A DNA stretch of 64,000 nt from Pseudomonadota bacterium (GCA_024743055.1 JANSXH010000005.1:173419-237418), one strand, 5' to 3'; shown: positions 37,810 to 46,351, counted from the stretch's first letter. Numbers and translations: made by a program. Notes: generated by a model from the sequence alone, not told the origin.

Positions 37810-38589
37810 ATGGTGGAATATGCGAGCGGAAAAGTCATTGCCACAGCGGAGGGGCCGGTGACGATTGTCACCATCAATCGCCCGGAGGTGCGCAATGCCT
37901 GTGATATGGAAACGGTCAAAGGGCTGCATGACGCCTTTGCCGATTTTGAGAAAGACGACGATCAGAGGGTTGGTATTCTCACAGGTGCTGACGGTTATTT
38001 CTCCGCCGGCGCGGATCTCGCGGAGCTGGCATCGGGTGCCTCCATCGGCTTCAACTGGGCCGGGACCGACAAAGGGGTGACCCGGCGGCGGCTTAAAAAA
38101 CCGGTGTTGGCCGCCGTGGAGGGCCATGCGGTGGCCGCCGGTCTCGCCCTCGCCGTCTGGTGTGACATGCGCATCGCCAGTGACAGTGCGGTGTTCGGGG
38201 TGTTCTGTCGCCGTTTCGGCGGGCCCATGCCGAATGGAGCAACGGTGCGTCTGCCGCGGATTATCGGGGAAAGCCGAGCGCTTGATATGCTGATGACCGG
38301 CCGTCCTGTGGACGCGGAAGAGGCCTACCGCATTGGCCTCGCCGACCGTCGATGCCGGACGGGCGCCGCCCTGGAAACCGCGAAAGAGCTGGCGCTGACC
38401 CTCGCCGGATTTCCGCAACTCGCGCTCAATTCCGATCGCTTTTCGGCCATCAGTCAATGGGATTTTCCGGAAATAGAGGCCATTGATCGGGAAATTGAAG
38501 GTAGTAAACCGGCCTTCGAGGAGCAGTTCCAATCAGGGGCCAGCCGCTTCGTCACGGGAACAGGTCGCCATGGGGAATTCGAAAAATAG
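37810..38589 (+). CDS. crotonase-family protein lacking both canonical glutamates
   Basis: 259 residues with a complete crotonase fold: FSAGADLAEL, the oxyanion-hole region EGHAVAAGLALAVWCDMRIA (104-123) and RLPRIIGESRALDM. In the usual alignment the first catalytic Glu falls on Ala113 and the second on Cys133 (VFCRRFGGPMPNG), so simple enoyl-CoA hydration is doubtful. It may be an isomerase, hydrolase or decarboxylase of a CoA ester. Last gene of the LysR-controlled operon; a large inverted repeat follows 10 bp after its stop. Confidence 0.88.
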   Translation: MVEYASGKVIATAEGPVTIVTINRPEVRNACDMETVKGLHDAFADFEKDDDQRVGILTGADGYFSAGADLAELASGASIGFNWAGTDKGVTRRRLKKPVLAAVEGHAVAAGLALAVWCDMRIASDSAVFGVFCRRFGGPMPNGATVRLPRIIGESRALDMLMTGRPVDAEEAYRIGLADRRCRTGAALETAKELALTLAGFPQLALNSDRFSAISQWDFPEIEAIDREIEGSKPAFEEQFQSGASRFVTGTGRHGEFEK

Positions 38590-38599
38590 CCGGTTTTTT

Positions 38600-38635
38600 G
38601 TTGACTCAGTCCACAAGTTTGTTGACTGAGTCAAC
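38600..38635. repeat. 12-bp perfect inverted repeat made of two operator-like 13-mers
   Basis: GTTGACTCAGTC (38600-38611) and GACTGAGTCAAC (38624-38635) are perfectly complementary around a 12-nt spacer. Each arm lies in a near-palindrome TTGACTSAGTCAA (38601-38613 with one mismatch, 38622-38634 perfect), 21 bp apart. It sits between the convergent crotonase and MFS genes and could be a two-way hairpin terminator, though T-tracts are poor, or a pair of protein-binding sites. Confidence 0.6.
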
Positions 38636-40053
38636 TAGTTTTCGCCCTCATCGGTCTTTTTCGGCGGGAACAGATTTTCCCGGGTCAGCGGCCCCCCGAC
38701 AAAAAGCAAGCTGATTATAAGCCCGAATAACGCCAACATCGCATCAAATTCGAAGGCCCGACGAATACCATCAGGCAAGGACGAAGCGGTCACTACCAGC
38801 GCTGTTGTCAGACCGAGTCCGACGGCACCGCCGGCATTCTGCACCATGAAAATAATCGCACTGGCCAGACCTGTTCGAGACTCATCAACGGACGTGATCG
38901 CAGCTGTCGTGATCGAAGAATAAAACAGCCCAAGACCAATACCGATGACAATCATCCCCGGCACCAGATGCAAAAAGGTGGTGGAGGCATCAAGACGCGA
39001 CAGGATAAAGATGCCGAGACCAAGACAAAAAGTACCCAGAGATATGATCATCTTTGGTCCAAGCCGGTCATAAAGCGGCGCCGCGAAAAACGAGGTAACG
39101 GCAAACATGCCAAGGATGGGAACCAGCCCAACACCCGCCTCAGCCGCCGTATAGCCCAGCTCCTTGACCATGAACTGGGGCAGATAAAGCAGCGCCCCGA
39201 AATACACGGCAGAGACCGTCAGCACCACCAGATTGGCGGCCATGTAGCCTCGGTTATCCATAATATCCCGAGGCACCAAAGCATCGATTTCCGTGCGCCG
39301 TTCGATGAAGAAAAACAGTGCCAGAAACAGGACGGATCCACAGAACAGGCCGATAATCACCGGACTGAACCAGCCCAGATCGGCACCGATATCGAGCAAC
39401 AACAGCAGCGCGAACAGGCCAAGGGAGAGGGCCATGATCCCCGGATAATCGACCTTCTCCTCCACCTCGTTATCCTTATCCTTTTCCACCACCAGATAGA
39501 TAACGACAAGGGCGAGAACGGCCACCGGCACATTGATATAGAAGATCCAGCGCCAGCTCAGATATTCCGTGAAGACTCCGCCAAGCATCGGCCCCATGGC
39601 ATTGGCCGCCCCTGTACAGCCCATCAGCAGACTGCCACCGAGGGCCGCTTTGTCCTCGGGCAGCAGACCATAGAGCATGGCAATCAAAGCGGGCCAGACC
39701 ATGGAGCCGCCGATGCCCATAATGGCCCTTGCGGCCAGCAACATCCAGACATCCTCGGCCAGGCCTCCGATCAGGGAGAAAACCGCGAAAATGGTCATGC
39801 CGATAAAGAAAATGCGACGGCGCCCGAACATATCGGCGAGCCGTCCGGCCGTGACAATAAAAACACCAAAGACCAGGATATAGCCGCTGATCACCCATTG
39901 AACGGTGGTGACATCAGCACCAAAGGCTTTCTCAATAGCGGGCAGGGCCACATTGAGGGCCGTAAAATCATTGGCGATCACCATGGTCCCGAGCAACATG
40001 GCCGCAATACCACTGATCTGGGCGCCGGTCATTTTTTGGGGCTCTGCATTCAT
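38635..40053 (-). CDS. MFS drug exporter, DHA2 (EmrB/QacA) type, copy 2
   Basis: 472 residues, about 14 helices as in DHA2 drug:proton antiporters. Motif A is GRLADMFGRRRIFFIG; motif C-like text is GCTGAANAMGPMLGG, followed by YLSWRWIFYINVPVAV. It shares long identical stretches with the MFS protein encoded 42 bp upstream (both have VDYPGI, LLLLLDIGADLGWFS and YLPQFMVK), so the two arose by tandem duplication. Last gene of the minus-strand operon from 43830. Its stop codon includes the last base of the inverted repeat. Confidence 0.93.
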   Translation of the reverse strand: MNAEPQKMTGAQISGIAAMLLGTMVIANDFTALNVALPAIEKAFGADVTTVQWVISGYILVFGVFIVTAGRLADMFGRRRIFFIGMTIFAVFSLIGGLAEDVWMLLAARAIMGIGGSMVWPALIAMLYGLLPEDKAALGGSLLMGCTGAANAMGPMLGGVFTEYLSWRWIFYINVPVAVLALVVIYLVVEKDKDNEVEEKVDYPGIMALSLGLFALLLLLDIGADLGWFSPVIIGLFCGSVLFLALFFFIERRTEIDALVPRDIMDNRGYMAANLVVLTVSAVYFGALLYLPQFMVKELGYTAAEAGVGLVPILGMFAVTSFFAAPLYDRLGPKMIISLGTFCLGLGIFILSRLDASTTFLHLVPGMIVIGIGLGLFYSSITTAAITSVDESRTGLASAIIFMVQNAGGAVGLGLTTALVVTASSLPDGIRRAFEFDAMLALFGLIISLLFVGGPLTRENLFPPKKTDEGEN

Positions 40054-40095
40054 CGCGTCTTCCTTGCAAAAAAGGTCGGAAACCCGGGGGTTAAA

Positions 40096-41529
40096 TCAGT
40101 CATCGGTGCTACCGGAATTTTCCGGTTTCTTGTTTAGCCACGGAAACAGTGTTTCCCGGGTCATCGGTCCGTCAACGAGAGAAAGGCAAATGATCAACCC
40201 GCCAAGCGCCAATACCGCATCCACGAGGAAGGCCCGTTCAATGCCAATTGTAAAGGTTGGAGCCGACACGACAATCGCCGTATTCAGGCCCATACCAATG
40301 GCGCCACCGGCAACCTGGAACATATAGACGATAGCCCCGGCAAGGCTGGCCCGCGAGGGGTCCAGCGCGGTGATCCCTGCCGTGGTAATTGAGGAGTAGA
40401 AAATCCCGATCCCGGCTCCCAAAATCACCATCCCCGGGACAAGAGACATATAATTTGCCGGCGCCAATGTCTGTGAGACCATCAAGACACCAACACCCAG
40501 ACACAAGGCGCCGAGAGAGACAATCATCTTTGCACCCAGTCGATCATAGGCGGAACCCGCAACAAGAGATACCAGCGCAAATGTTGCCATCACAGGCAAC
40601 ATGCCAATCCCCGCATCCAAGGGAGAGTAACCGAGGCTTTTCACCATGAATTGCGGCAGATAGAGGATCGGCGCAAAATAGATGGATGACATCAGCAAGG
40701 TTGAAACAGCCGCCGAGATAAATTTGCTGTTGGACATGACTTCGTTCGGAACCAGCGCATCCATACCGGAGCGGCGTTCGATATAGAAAAACAGCGCGAG
40801 CATAACCAGCGAACCGGCCAACATCATCAGAATGATCGAGCTGAACCAGCCTAGATCGGCCCCAATATCGAGGAGAAGGAGCAAGCCGAACAGCCCAAGG
40901 GAAAGCGTGACGATCCCCGGGTAGTCCACCCGCTCGTCAATATCCTCGGGTGTATCACTCTGAACCACCAGATAGGTTACGATCATGGCGACAAGAGCCA
41001 CCGGTATGTTCATGAAAAAAACCCACCGCCAGCTCAGAAACTCCGACAGGCCGCCCCCAAGCAAGGGACCAGCGGCATTGCCAAAACCCGCCGCCCCCAT
41101 GATCAAGCTACCGCCGAGGGACATGCGGTCTTCCGGCAGAAGCGAAAAGGTAATGCCAAGGATCGCCGGCCACATCAAGGCGCCGCCAATGCCCATGATT
41201 GCCCGGGCAATCAATATGACCCAGATATCTTCCGACAGTCCGCCGATCAGCGAAAACAGGGCAAAGGTGGTCATGCCGATGAAGAAGACCCGCCGCCGGC
41301 CAAACATGTCCGCCAGCCGTCCCCCGGTAACAATGAAAATTCCGAAGACCAGGGCATAGCCGGTGACGATCCATTGCGAGGTTGTCACATCCGCGGAGAA
41401 ACTCTTCTCAATGGTGGGCAAGGCGACAGACAGGGCAACAAAATCCGTGGCGACGACAAAGGTTCCAAATCCCATCGCCACAAGGCCGAAAATCTGGGAC
41501 GCCCCGATTTCCTGCTTTGCTGAGCCCAT
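40096..41529 (-). CDS. MFS drug exporter, DHA2 (EmrB/QacA) type, copy 1
   Basis: 477 residues from ATG 41529 (a GTG one codon earlier is possible); GGGGGG lies just upstream. 14-helix DHA2 topology: TSQWIVTGYALVFGIFIVTGG, GRLADMFGRRRVFFIG, FLSWRWVFFMNIPVALV, and ITALDPSRASLAGA near the C-terminus. Tandem paralogue of the next gene. Probably exports a hydrophobic or acidic compound; keeping two diverged copies suggests two substrates or two halves of one. Follows the MaoC-like gene at 26 bp. Confidence 0.93.
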   Translation of the reverse strand: MGSAKQEIGASQIFGLVAMGFGTFVVATDFVALSVALPTIEKSFSADVTTSQWIVTGYALVFGIFIVTGGRLADMFGRRRVFFIGMTTFALFSLIGGLSEDIWVILIARAIMGIGGALMWPAILGITFSLLPEDRMSLGGSLIMGAAGFGNAAGPLLGGGLSEFLSWRWVFFMNIPVALVAMIVTYLVVQSDTPEDIDERVDYPGIVTLSLGLFGLLLLLDIGADLGWFSSIILMMLAGSLVMLALFFYIERRSGMDALVPNEVMSNSKFISAAVSTLLMSSIYFAPILYLPQFMVKSLGYSPLDAGIGMLPVMATFALVSLVAGSAYDRLGAKMIVSLGALCLGVGVLMVSQTLAPANYMSLVPGMVILGAGIGIFYSSITTAGITALDPSRASLAGAIVYMFQVAGGAIGMGLNTAIVVSAPTFTIGIERAFLVDAVLALGGLIICLSLVDGPMTRETLFPWLNKKPENSGSTDD

Positions 41530-41555
41530 CACTTCCCCCCATTTATTTCAGAAGC

Positions 41556-42017
41556 TTATGCTGCGTCCCTGCATTTAATCATTCTCAAGGGTGTGTAGAC
41601 AATAACTGTTTCGCCTTTTTGGTTCACAATGTTGTTGCGGGTACGAACCAGACCGCGGGTTCCCTTGGATGTCAGCCGTGCCTCAATCACTTCGCATTCC
41701 ACATGCAGCGTGTCCCCGGCAAAGACCGGCCCCTTCACATCCAGCTCCATGTTAAGAAAGGCCAGCCCCGTATGCTGCATGGTTGACTGAACCAGCAACC
41801 CTTCAGCAAAGGTGTAACTCAGCGCGCCGGGCGCGACCCGGCCTTTAATGTCGGAATGTGTTTTTACATATTCCGCATCGGTAAAAATCACTTCGGTCAT
41901 GCCGGTGCAATTGATGAAATTGACGATATCCGCATCGGTCACCGTCCGTCCGACGGTCTTGAATTGCCTGCCCACAGGCAGATCCTCATAACAAAACCCC
42001 AGACCAACCGTTTCCAT
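41556..42017 (-). CDS. MaoC-like hot-dog dehydratase
   Basis: 153 residues from ATG 42017, preferred because GGAG stands 6 bp upstream; the earlier ATG at 42029 has no such site. Opens with FCYEDLPVGRQFKTVGRTVT and DADIVNFINCTGM, typical of MaoC/R-hydratase proteins that hydrate or dehydrate 2-enoyl-CoA esters; VAPGALSYTFAEGL is the hot-dog helix. The exact Asp/His pair of R-specific hydratases is not clear. Lies between an MFS gene and the DHA2 exporters in one operon. Confidence 0.85.
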   Translation of the reverse strand: METVGLGFCYEDLPVGRQFKTVGRTVTDADIVNFINCTGMTEVIFTDAEYVKTHSDIKGRVAPGALSYTFAEGLLVQSTMQHTGLAFLNMELDVKGPVFAGDTLHVECEVIEARLTSKGTRGLVRTRNNIVNQKGETVIVYTPLRMIKCRDAA

Positions 42018-42072
42018 GTTCTTCTCCATTCTTATTGTTTTTTTTCCACAATATCCGACCCGCCGGCCCTTG

Positions 42073-43311
42073 TCAGCCAGAAGCCTCGGTCTTTGGCAAT
42101 TTGATCAACAGCAGCATCAGGCCGCTCAAGACGGCGATACCGGCCAAAATGCCATAGGCAGCCCAGTAGTGATCGAGATGTCCGACGATCAGGCCAAAGC
42201 TGGTTGGCAGGATCAGGACGCCTGCAAACATGGCACTGGAACCAAGCGCTGTCGCCTCGGTTCGGTAAGCACCGCCATAGACAGCAAAGGCCCCGTAGGC
42301 AATTCCGGTAAATCCACTGGCCGAGGCCCCGGCGAGAGCGGCTATCAGCAATACCCCAAGGATCGGCCAGTCCTCAGAAAACTGACCGGCGGCAATTGCA
42401 GCAATCGCCATCAGCAACCCGAGAACACCGAGAAGCCGGATTGGAGCGAGAAAGCGATCTGCGATCCAGCCCCAAAGCGGTCGGCTGGTCACCCCGGCAA
42501 TTTGATAGAGCGCCAGAACCTGCCCTGCCGCCACCAGATCGAGACCGGTTTCATCGGTGAGATGCAGGGCCATAAAGCCAATAAAGCACAGCTGGATCCC
42601 GGCGTAGCAGAAACTAGCCACCGACAGCCGCCGCATTAACGGATTGTCCCGGAGCAGATAAAGGGGCCGTAAGACCTCACTTCGGAACAGGGTATGGCTA
42701 CTACGACGATCAGAATCCCAGTCCCGACGGTAGAACTGGAACAACAGGATCAGCAGGACGGCGGGGACAATCTGGACATAAAAAGCCAGGCGCCATCCGA
42801 AGGCCACAGTCACGAGGGGCAGCAACAGGGCCGCCAGCACTCCGCCCAAAGGGACGCCGATCTGCCGAATGGAAAAGACCAGATTGAGGACCTTGGGATC
42901 GGTCCGCGGGATCAGCAGATGGGTGGAAACCGGCGCCGTCGCCCCATACCCGGAGCCAAGGACAAACGCACAAAGCGCCAGCGCCGCGAGATCCCCGGAC
43001 CCGGCCACCGCCAGCATGGCGACGACGCCGAGCATAACGAACTGCCCGACCCGCACCGCCCCGTATTTCTGGATAAAATCCGGCGACAGCAGCGCCGAGA
43101 TGATGCCGATGCCATAGACGGTGGAGACGAATAGGCCGATCAGGGTACCGTCCACATTCAGATCCCGAGCGATCTCCGGGGCCAGGGTCGGGGCGGAAAA
43201 AGCGGCCATGGTGGCCAGAGTCTGCATGGCCAGGGTCAGCAGCAAAGGGCCGTAGGGAATCCCGCCGCGTGTATGTGCTTTTTCCTTATGATCGAACTCG
43301 GTACCGGTCAT
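42073..43311 (-). CDS. MFS transporter (12-helix)
   Basis: 412 residues. Twelve predicted helices; the text resembles organic-anion or sugar-acid type MFS carriers (TLAPEIARDLNVDGTLIGLF; GSGYGATAPVSTHLLIPRTD; LSVASFCYAGIQLCFIGFMA; GVTSRPLWGWIADRFLAP). The usual RxGRR loop between helices 2 and 3 is weak here (SPDFIQKYGAVRVGQ). Direction and substrate cannot be read. The SnoaL-like gene ends 9 bp upstream, so they are co-transcribed. Confidence 0.88.
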   Translation of the reverse strand: MTGTEFDHKEKAHTRGGIPYGPLLLTLAMQTLATMAAFSAPTLAPEIARDLNVDGTLIGLFVSTVYGIGIISALLSPDFIQKYGAVRVGQFVMLGVVAMLAVAGSGDLAALALCAFVLGSGYGATAPVSTHLLIPRTDPKVLNLVFSIRQIGVPLGGVLAALLLPLVTVAFGWRLAFYVQIVPAVLLILLFQFYRRDWDSDRRSSHTLFRSEVLRPLYLLRDNPLMRRLSVASFCYAGIQLCFIGFMALHLTDETGLDLVAAGQVLALYQIAGVTSRPLWGWIADRFLAPIRLLGVLGLLMAIAAIAAGQFSEDWPILGVLLIAALAGASASGFTGIAYGAFAVYGGAYRTEATALGSSAMFAGVLILPTSFGLIVGHLDHYWAAYGILAGIAVLSGLMLLLIKLPKTEASG

Positions 43312-43320
43312 CAGATCAAG

Positions 43321-43830
43321 CTAGGACGTCGATTTCCAGGATCCTTTTGCCCGGGCCAGGAAGGCCTGGGTGTTGGGCTCGGCCTCCAGCTGGCGGCCCC
43401 ATTTGGCACAGACTTTCGCAAGCCTTTCGGGCTGCACGCCTAATTGCACCATGGCGACACCGCCATTTACAGATTCGCGATAGTCCTTGATCAGGCCATC
43501 TTTAAGTTCAAACCGGCTCATGCCATCGATAACCACCTTCTGACCGGCAAATTCCGGCACCGTCGAGGTAAAGCTCGACAATGACCAGGCATAGGCCAAA
43601 TCGCCCTCGCACATGGGATCAAACATCTCCCAGCGATAATCCTCTCCGGCATCGCGGTGGAACTGGTGGGCCATCATATGGGCGATGTCCGGGCGTCCCT
43701 GATGATCGCCATAGATATAATCATGATAGATGCCGTCTTCAGTGAAACAGGCGGCAAAAGCCTCCCCATCCCCTGCCTCTGCTGCGCTCGAAAACCGGCT
43801 GAGTAGCTGTTTGAATTCCCGGGTATTCAT
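43321..43830 (-). CDS. SnoaL/NTF2-like fold protein
   Basis: 169 residues. The NTF2-like cone is suggested by FSSAAEAGDGEAFAACFTEDGIYHDYIYGD near the N-terminus and a C-terminal strand GQKVVIDGMSRFELKDGLIKDY. Such proteins include small isomerases, dehydratases and polyketide cyclases, and many lack a known reaction. First gene of the minus-strand operon SnoaL-MFS-MaoC-DHA2-DHA2 and divergent from the crotonase gene at 43927. Confidence 0.8.
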   Translation of the reverse strand: MNTREFKQLLSRFSSAAEAGDGEAFAACFTEDGIYHDYIYGDHQGRPDIAHMMAHQFHRDAGEDYRWEMFDPMCEGDLAYAWSLSSFTSTVPEFAGQKVVIDGMSRFELKDGLIKDYRESVNGGVAMVQLGVQPERLAKVCAKWGRQLEAEPNTQAFLARAKGSWKSTS

Positions 43831-43926
43831 TTTGACCCCTTTTTATTGTTTTTCCTCTGCCAGCATGGGGTATGATTTGCCATCAATCCAGAAAATAACT
43901 CAAAAAAAGCAAAAGCGATTCTGACC

Positions 43927-44715
43927 ATGACCTCTTCAAACCCGTCCCTGATCCACTATCATGTCGCTGATGGCATTGCCGATATCATTCTCGACAACCC
44001 CCCAGCCAATGTCATCAACCCGCAAATGACGACCGAGTATTTCGAGGCTTTGGATCGGGCCGAGGCGGATCCGGAGGTCCGGGTGATTATTCTCTCGGGC
44101 AAGGGCAAAGGCCTCTCCGGCGGTGTCGATCTCAAGCTTTTGGATACTTACGGTCCGACAGATATGAAGGCGTTTCTCGGGCGTTTTTATGTGGAGATGA
44201 TGGACAAGGTCCGGGCGCTTTCAAAGCCGATCATGGCGTCGGTTCATGGCTATGCCATGGAAGGGGCCTGCACTCTCGCCTTTGCGACCGACATGATCAT
44301 CGCCAGTGAAGAGGCTAAATTCGGCTACCCCGGTGTGCCCAATCTCGCCGCCCCTCCCGGCATGCATGTCTGGTTCCTTCAGCGCCTGATCGGGCGTATG
44401 AAAGCGGCCGAGCTGATCTATACGGGGGAGAGTATCTCGGCCACAGAAGCGGAGCGGTTGGGGCTAATCACCCGGGTGGTGAAAGCGGAAGATCTAACAT
44501 CGGAGAGCCGCAAACTGGCGCTTAAAATCGCGGCCATGTCGCCGGTTGGCCTGAAAGCGGCGCGGGAGCTTATTTACCGTATGGAGAATATGGATTTCGC
44601 GACGGTGCCCGGCACCGCCCTCGATGCCCTGTCCCTCGCCTTCGCTTCCGAGGATAGCCAGGAAGCCCGGCGGGCCTTTGTCGAGAAACGCAAGCCGGTC
44701 TGGACAGGAAAATAG
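43927..44715 (+). CDS. crotonase-family protein with altered active site
   Basis: 262 residues. Crotonase fold with DNPPANVINPQMTTEYFEAL, GLSGGVDLKLLDTYG, the oxyanion region HGYAMEGACTLAFATDMIIA (107-126) and KFGYPGVPNLAAPPG. The two hydratase glutamates align with Thr116 and Gly136, while Glu112 lies one turn earlier, so a reaction other than simple hydration is likely. The Shine-Dalgarno is weak. Convergent with the nitronate-monooxygenase gene across a GC-rich hairpin that includes its TAG stop. Confidence 0.88.
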   Translation: MTSSNPSLIHYHVADGIADIILDNPPANVINPQMTTEYFEALDRAEADPEVRVIILSGKGKGLSGGVDLKLLDTYGPTDMKAFLGRFYVEMMDKVRALSKPIMASVHGYAMEGACTLAFATDMIIASEEAKFGYPGVPNLAAPPGMHVWFLQRLIGRMKAAELIYTGESISATEAERLGLITRVVKAEDLTSESRKLALKIAAMSPVGLKAARELIYRMENMDFATVPGTALDALSLAFASEDSQEARRAFVEKRKPVWTGK

Positions 44716-44740
44716 GCCGGCGCCCCGGGGCACCGGCCTA
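44713..44740. terminator. GC-rich hairpin between convergent genes
   Basis: TAGGCCGG (44713-44720) pairs perfectly with CCGGCCTA (44733-44740), enclosing the self-complementary GCCCCGGGGC (44722-44731). It begins at the stop codon of the crotonase gene and lies 18 bp from the 3' end of the opposing monooxygenase gene. A two-way terminator is likely, though neither side has a good T-run. Confidence 0.6.
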
Positions 44741-44758
44741 TCAATTCATTCACTACTG

Positions 44759-45736
44759 TTAGGAGGCGAGCAGGGTTTCCAGCCGGCCTTTGATGATATC
44801 TTCCGCCTCAGTCATGATACGGTCGATCAGTTCCTTACAGGTCGGGTTGTCGTCGATGAGCCCGGCAACCATGCCACAGCTCCAGACCCCGGCATCCATG
44901 TCCCCTTCGGTCATGACTTTCGGGTAAACACCTCCAACCAGATCAACAATATCCTCGATCTTGGTGTTGGAGCCTTTCTCGCGCTCAATCTCCAGGACCT
45001 TTTCGGTTGCCTTGTTCATCAGCACCCGCTCCGTATTGCGCAAGGGGCGCATGACCAAAGCTGTATCGAGCTCGGAGGCCGCGATGATGGCGTCTTTCAC
45101 ATTCTGATGCACAGGTGCTTCTTTCGTCGCGATAAAGCGGGTGCCCATATTGATGCCGTCGGCACCAAGGGCGAGAGACGCCACCAGCTGCTGGGCGTTC
45201 CCGATACCGCCGGAAGCGACAAACGGCACTTTCAATTCCTGGGCTGCGCGGGGCAGCAGGATCATGTTCGGGATATCATCCTCGCCCGGATGTCCGCCGC
45301 ATTCAAAGCCATCAACACTGACCGCATCGCATCCGATGCTCTCGGCTTTCAGAGAATGACGGACAGAGGTGCATTTATGAATGACCTTGATGCCCGCGTC
45401 CTTCATCAGCGGCAGATATTTCTCCGGATTACGACCGGCGGTTTCGACAATCTTGACCCCGCCCTGAATAATGGCGTCGATATATTCCGGGTATGGCGGC
45501 GCCGTAAAGCTCGGCAGGAAGGTCAGGTTAACGCCGAACGGCTTATCCGTCATGTCATTGCATTTGGCAATTTCCTTGGCCAGATCCTCAGGCGTTTTCT
45601 GTGTCAGACCCGTGATAATCCCCAGTCCCCCGGCATTGGACACAGCGGCGGCAAGCTCCGCGAATCCCACATAATGCATTCCGCCCTGGATGATGGGATG
45701 CTCGATGCCAAATAATTTTGTTATTCTTGTTTGCAT
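44759..45736 (-). CDS. nitronate monooxygenase / 2-nitropropane dioxygenase family
   Basis: 325 residues from ATG 45736, which has GGAG 6 bp upstream; the in-frame TTG four codons earlier overlaps that Shine-Dalgarno. FMN-binding TIM barrel: HPIIQGGMHYVGFAELAAAV, GFECGGHPGEDDI (His of the flavin site), VASGGIGNAQQLVASLALGA and DGINMGTRFIATKEAP. Nitronate monooxygenases oxidise alkyl nitronates, but many family members are mis-named enoyl reductase-like flavoproteins, so the reaction is uncertain. Divergent from an HxlR regulator 123 bp away. Confidence 0.88.
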   Translation of the reverse strand: MQTRITKLFGIEHPIIQGGMHYVGFAELAAAVSNAGGLGIITGLTQKTPEDLAKEIAKCNDMTDKPFGVNLTFLPSFTAPPYPEYIDAIIQGGVKIVETAGRNPEKYLPLMKDAGIKVIHKCTSVRHSLKAESIGCDAVSVDGFECGGHPGEDDIPNMILLPRAAQELKVPFVASGGIGNAQQLVASLALGADGINMGTRFIATKEAPVHQNVKDAIIAASELDTALVMRPLRNTERVLMNKATEKVLEIEREKGSNTKIEDIVDLVGGVYPKVMTEGDMDAGVWSCGMVAGLIDDNPTCKELIDRIMTEAEDIIKGRLETLLAS

Positions 45737-45859
45737 AGATGTCTCCAATTAGCTACTGTTACCGTAGTTATATGAGGAGACGGACGACATCGCAACCGCT
45801 AATTTGCTTTTTCCGCCCCTGATTAGAAATAAAGTTCGATTAACACGGTATTTGACGCC

Positions 45860-46351
45860 ATGAGCAGAACTGACTTGAAAAAATTTGATTGCAGCGTCGC
45901 CCAGACCCTCGACCAGATCGGGGAATGGTGGACCCTGCTGATCCTCCGTGATGCCTTTCACGGCATCAAACGCTTTGACGATTTTCAGGAGCAACTGGAA
46001 ATCTCTCCCACCGTTTTGAGCGCTCGACTGCAATCGATGACGAAGAACGGAATCCTGGAGAAACGCAAAAGCAAAACCGATGGACGGGCCTTTGAATATG
46101 TCCTCACGGAAAAAGGCCTGGACCTCTACCCAGTGTTGCTCACACTCATGGCCTGGGGTGATAAATATTCCCCCAATGCCGCGGGGCCGCGCATGGAACT
46201 TCTGGACAAGAAGACCGGCAGACCGATCCAGTCGATCCATGTCCTCTCGGAAGATGGTCGGCGCCTGAGTGCAAAAGATGTTTATGTCAAAACCGCGGCC
46301 GGCACGGATCAGAGAATGGCGTCCCTGATCAATTACCGCGCCAAAGCCTAA
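45860..46351 (+). CDS. HxlR-family transcriptional regulator
   Basis: 163 residues. The HxlR winged helix is clear: CSVAQTLDQIGEWWTLLILR, then FDDFQEQLEISPTVLSARLQ. A C-terminal extension of about 60 residues follows the domain. Probably controls the divergent nitronate-monooxygenase gene. Its stop overlaps the stop of the convergent acyl-CoA dehydrogenase gene in the tetramer CTAA (46348-46351). Confidence 0.9.
   Translation: MSRTDLKKFDCSVAQTLDQIGEWWTLLILRDAFHGIKRFDDFQEQLEISPTVLSARLQSMTKNGILEKRKSKTDGRAFEYVLTEKGLDLYPVLLTLMAWGDKYSPNAAGPRMELLDKKTGRPIQSIHVLSEDGRRLSAKDVYVKTAAGTDQRMASLINYRAKA

Noticed and set aside
38968..40137. 389-codon plus-strand frame
   Set aside because: Antisense shadow of a DHA2 exporter; charged low-complexity text typical of reverse-read membrane genes.
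44624..45715. 363-codon plus-strand frame
   Set aside because: Antisense to the nitronate monooxygenase gene, which has intact FMN motifs.
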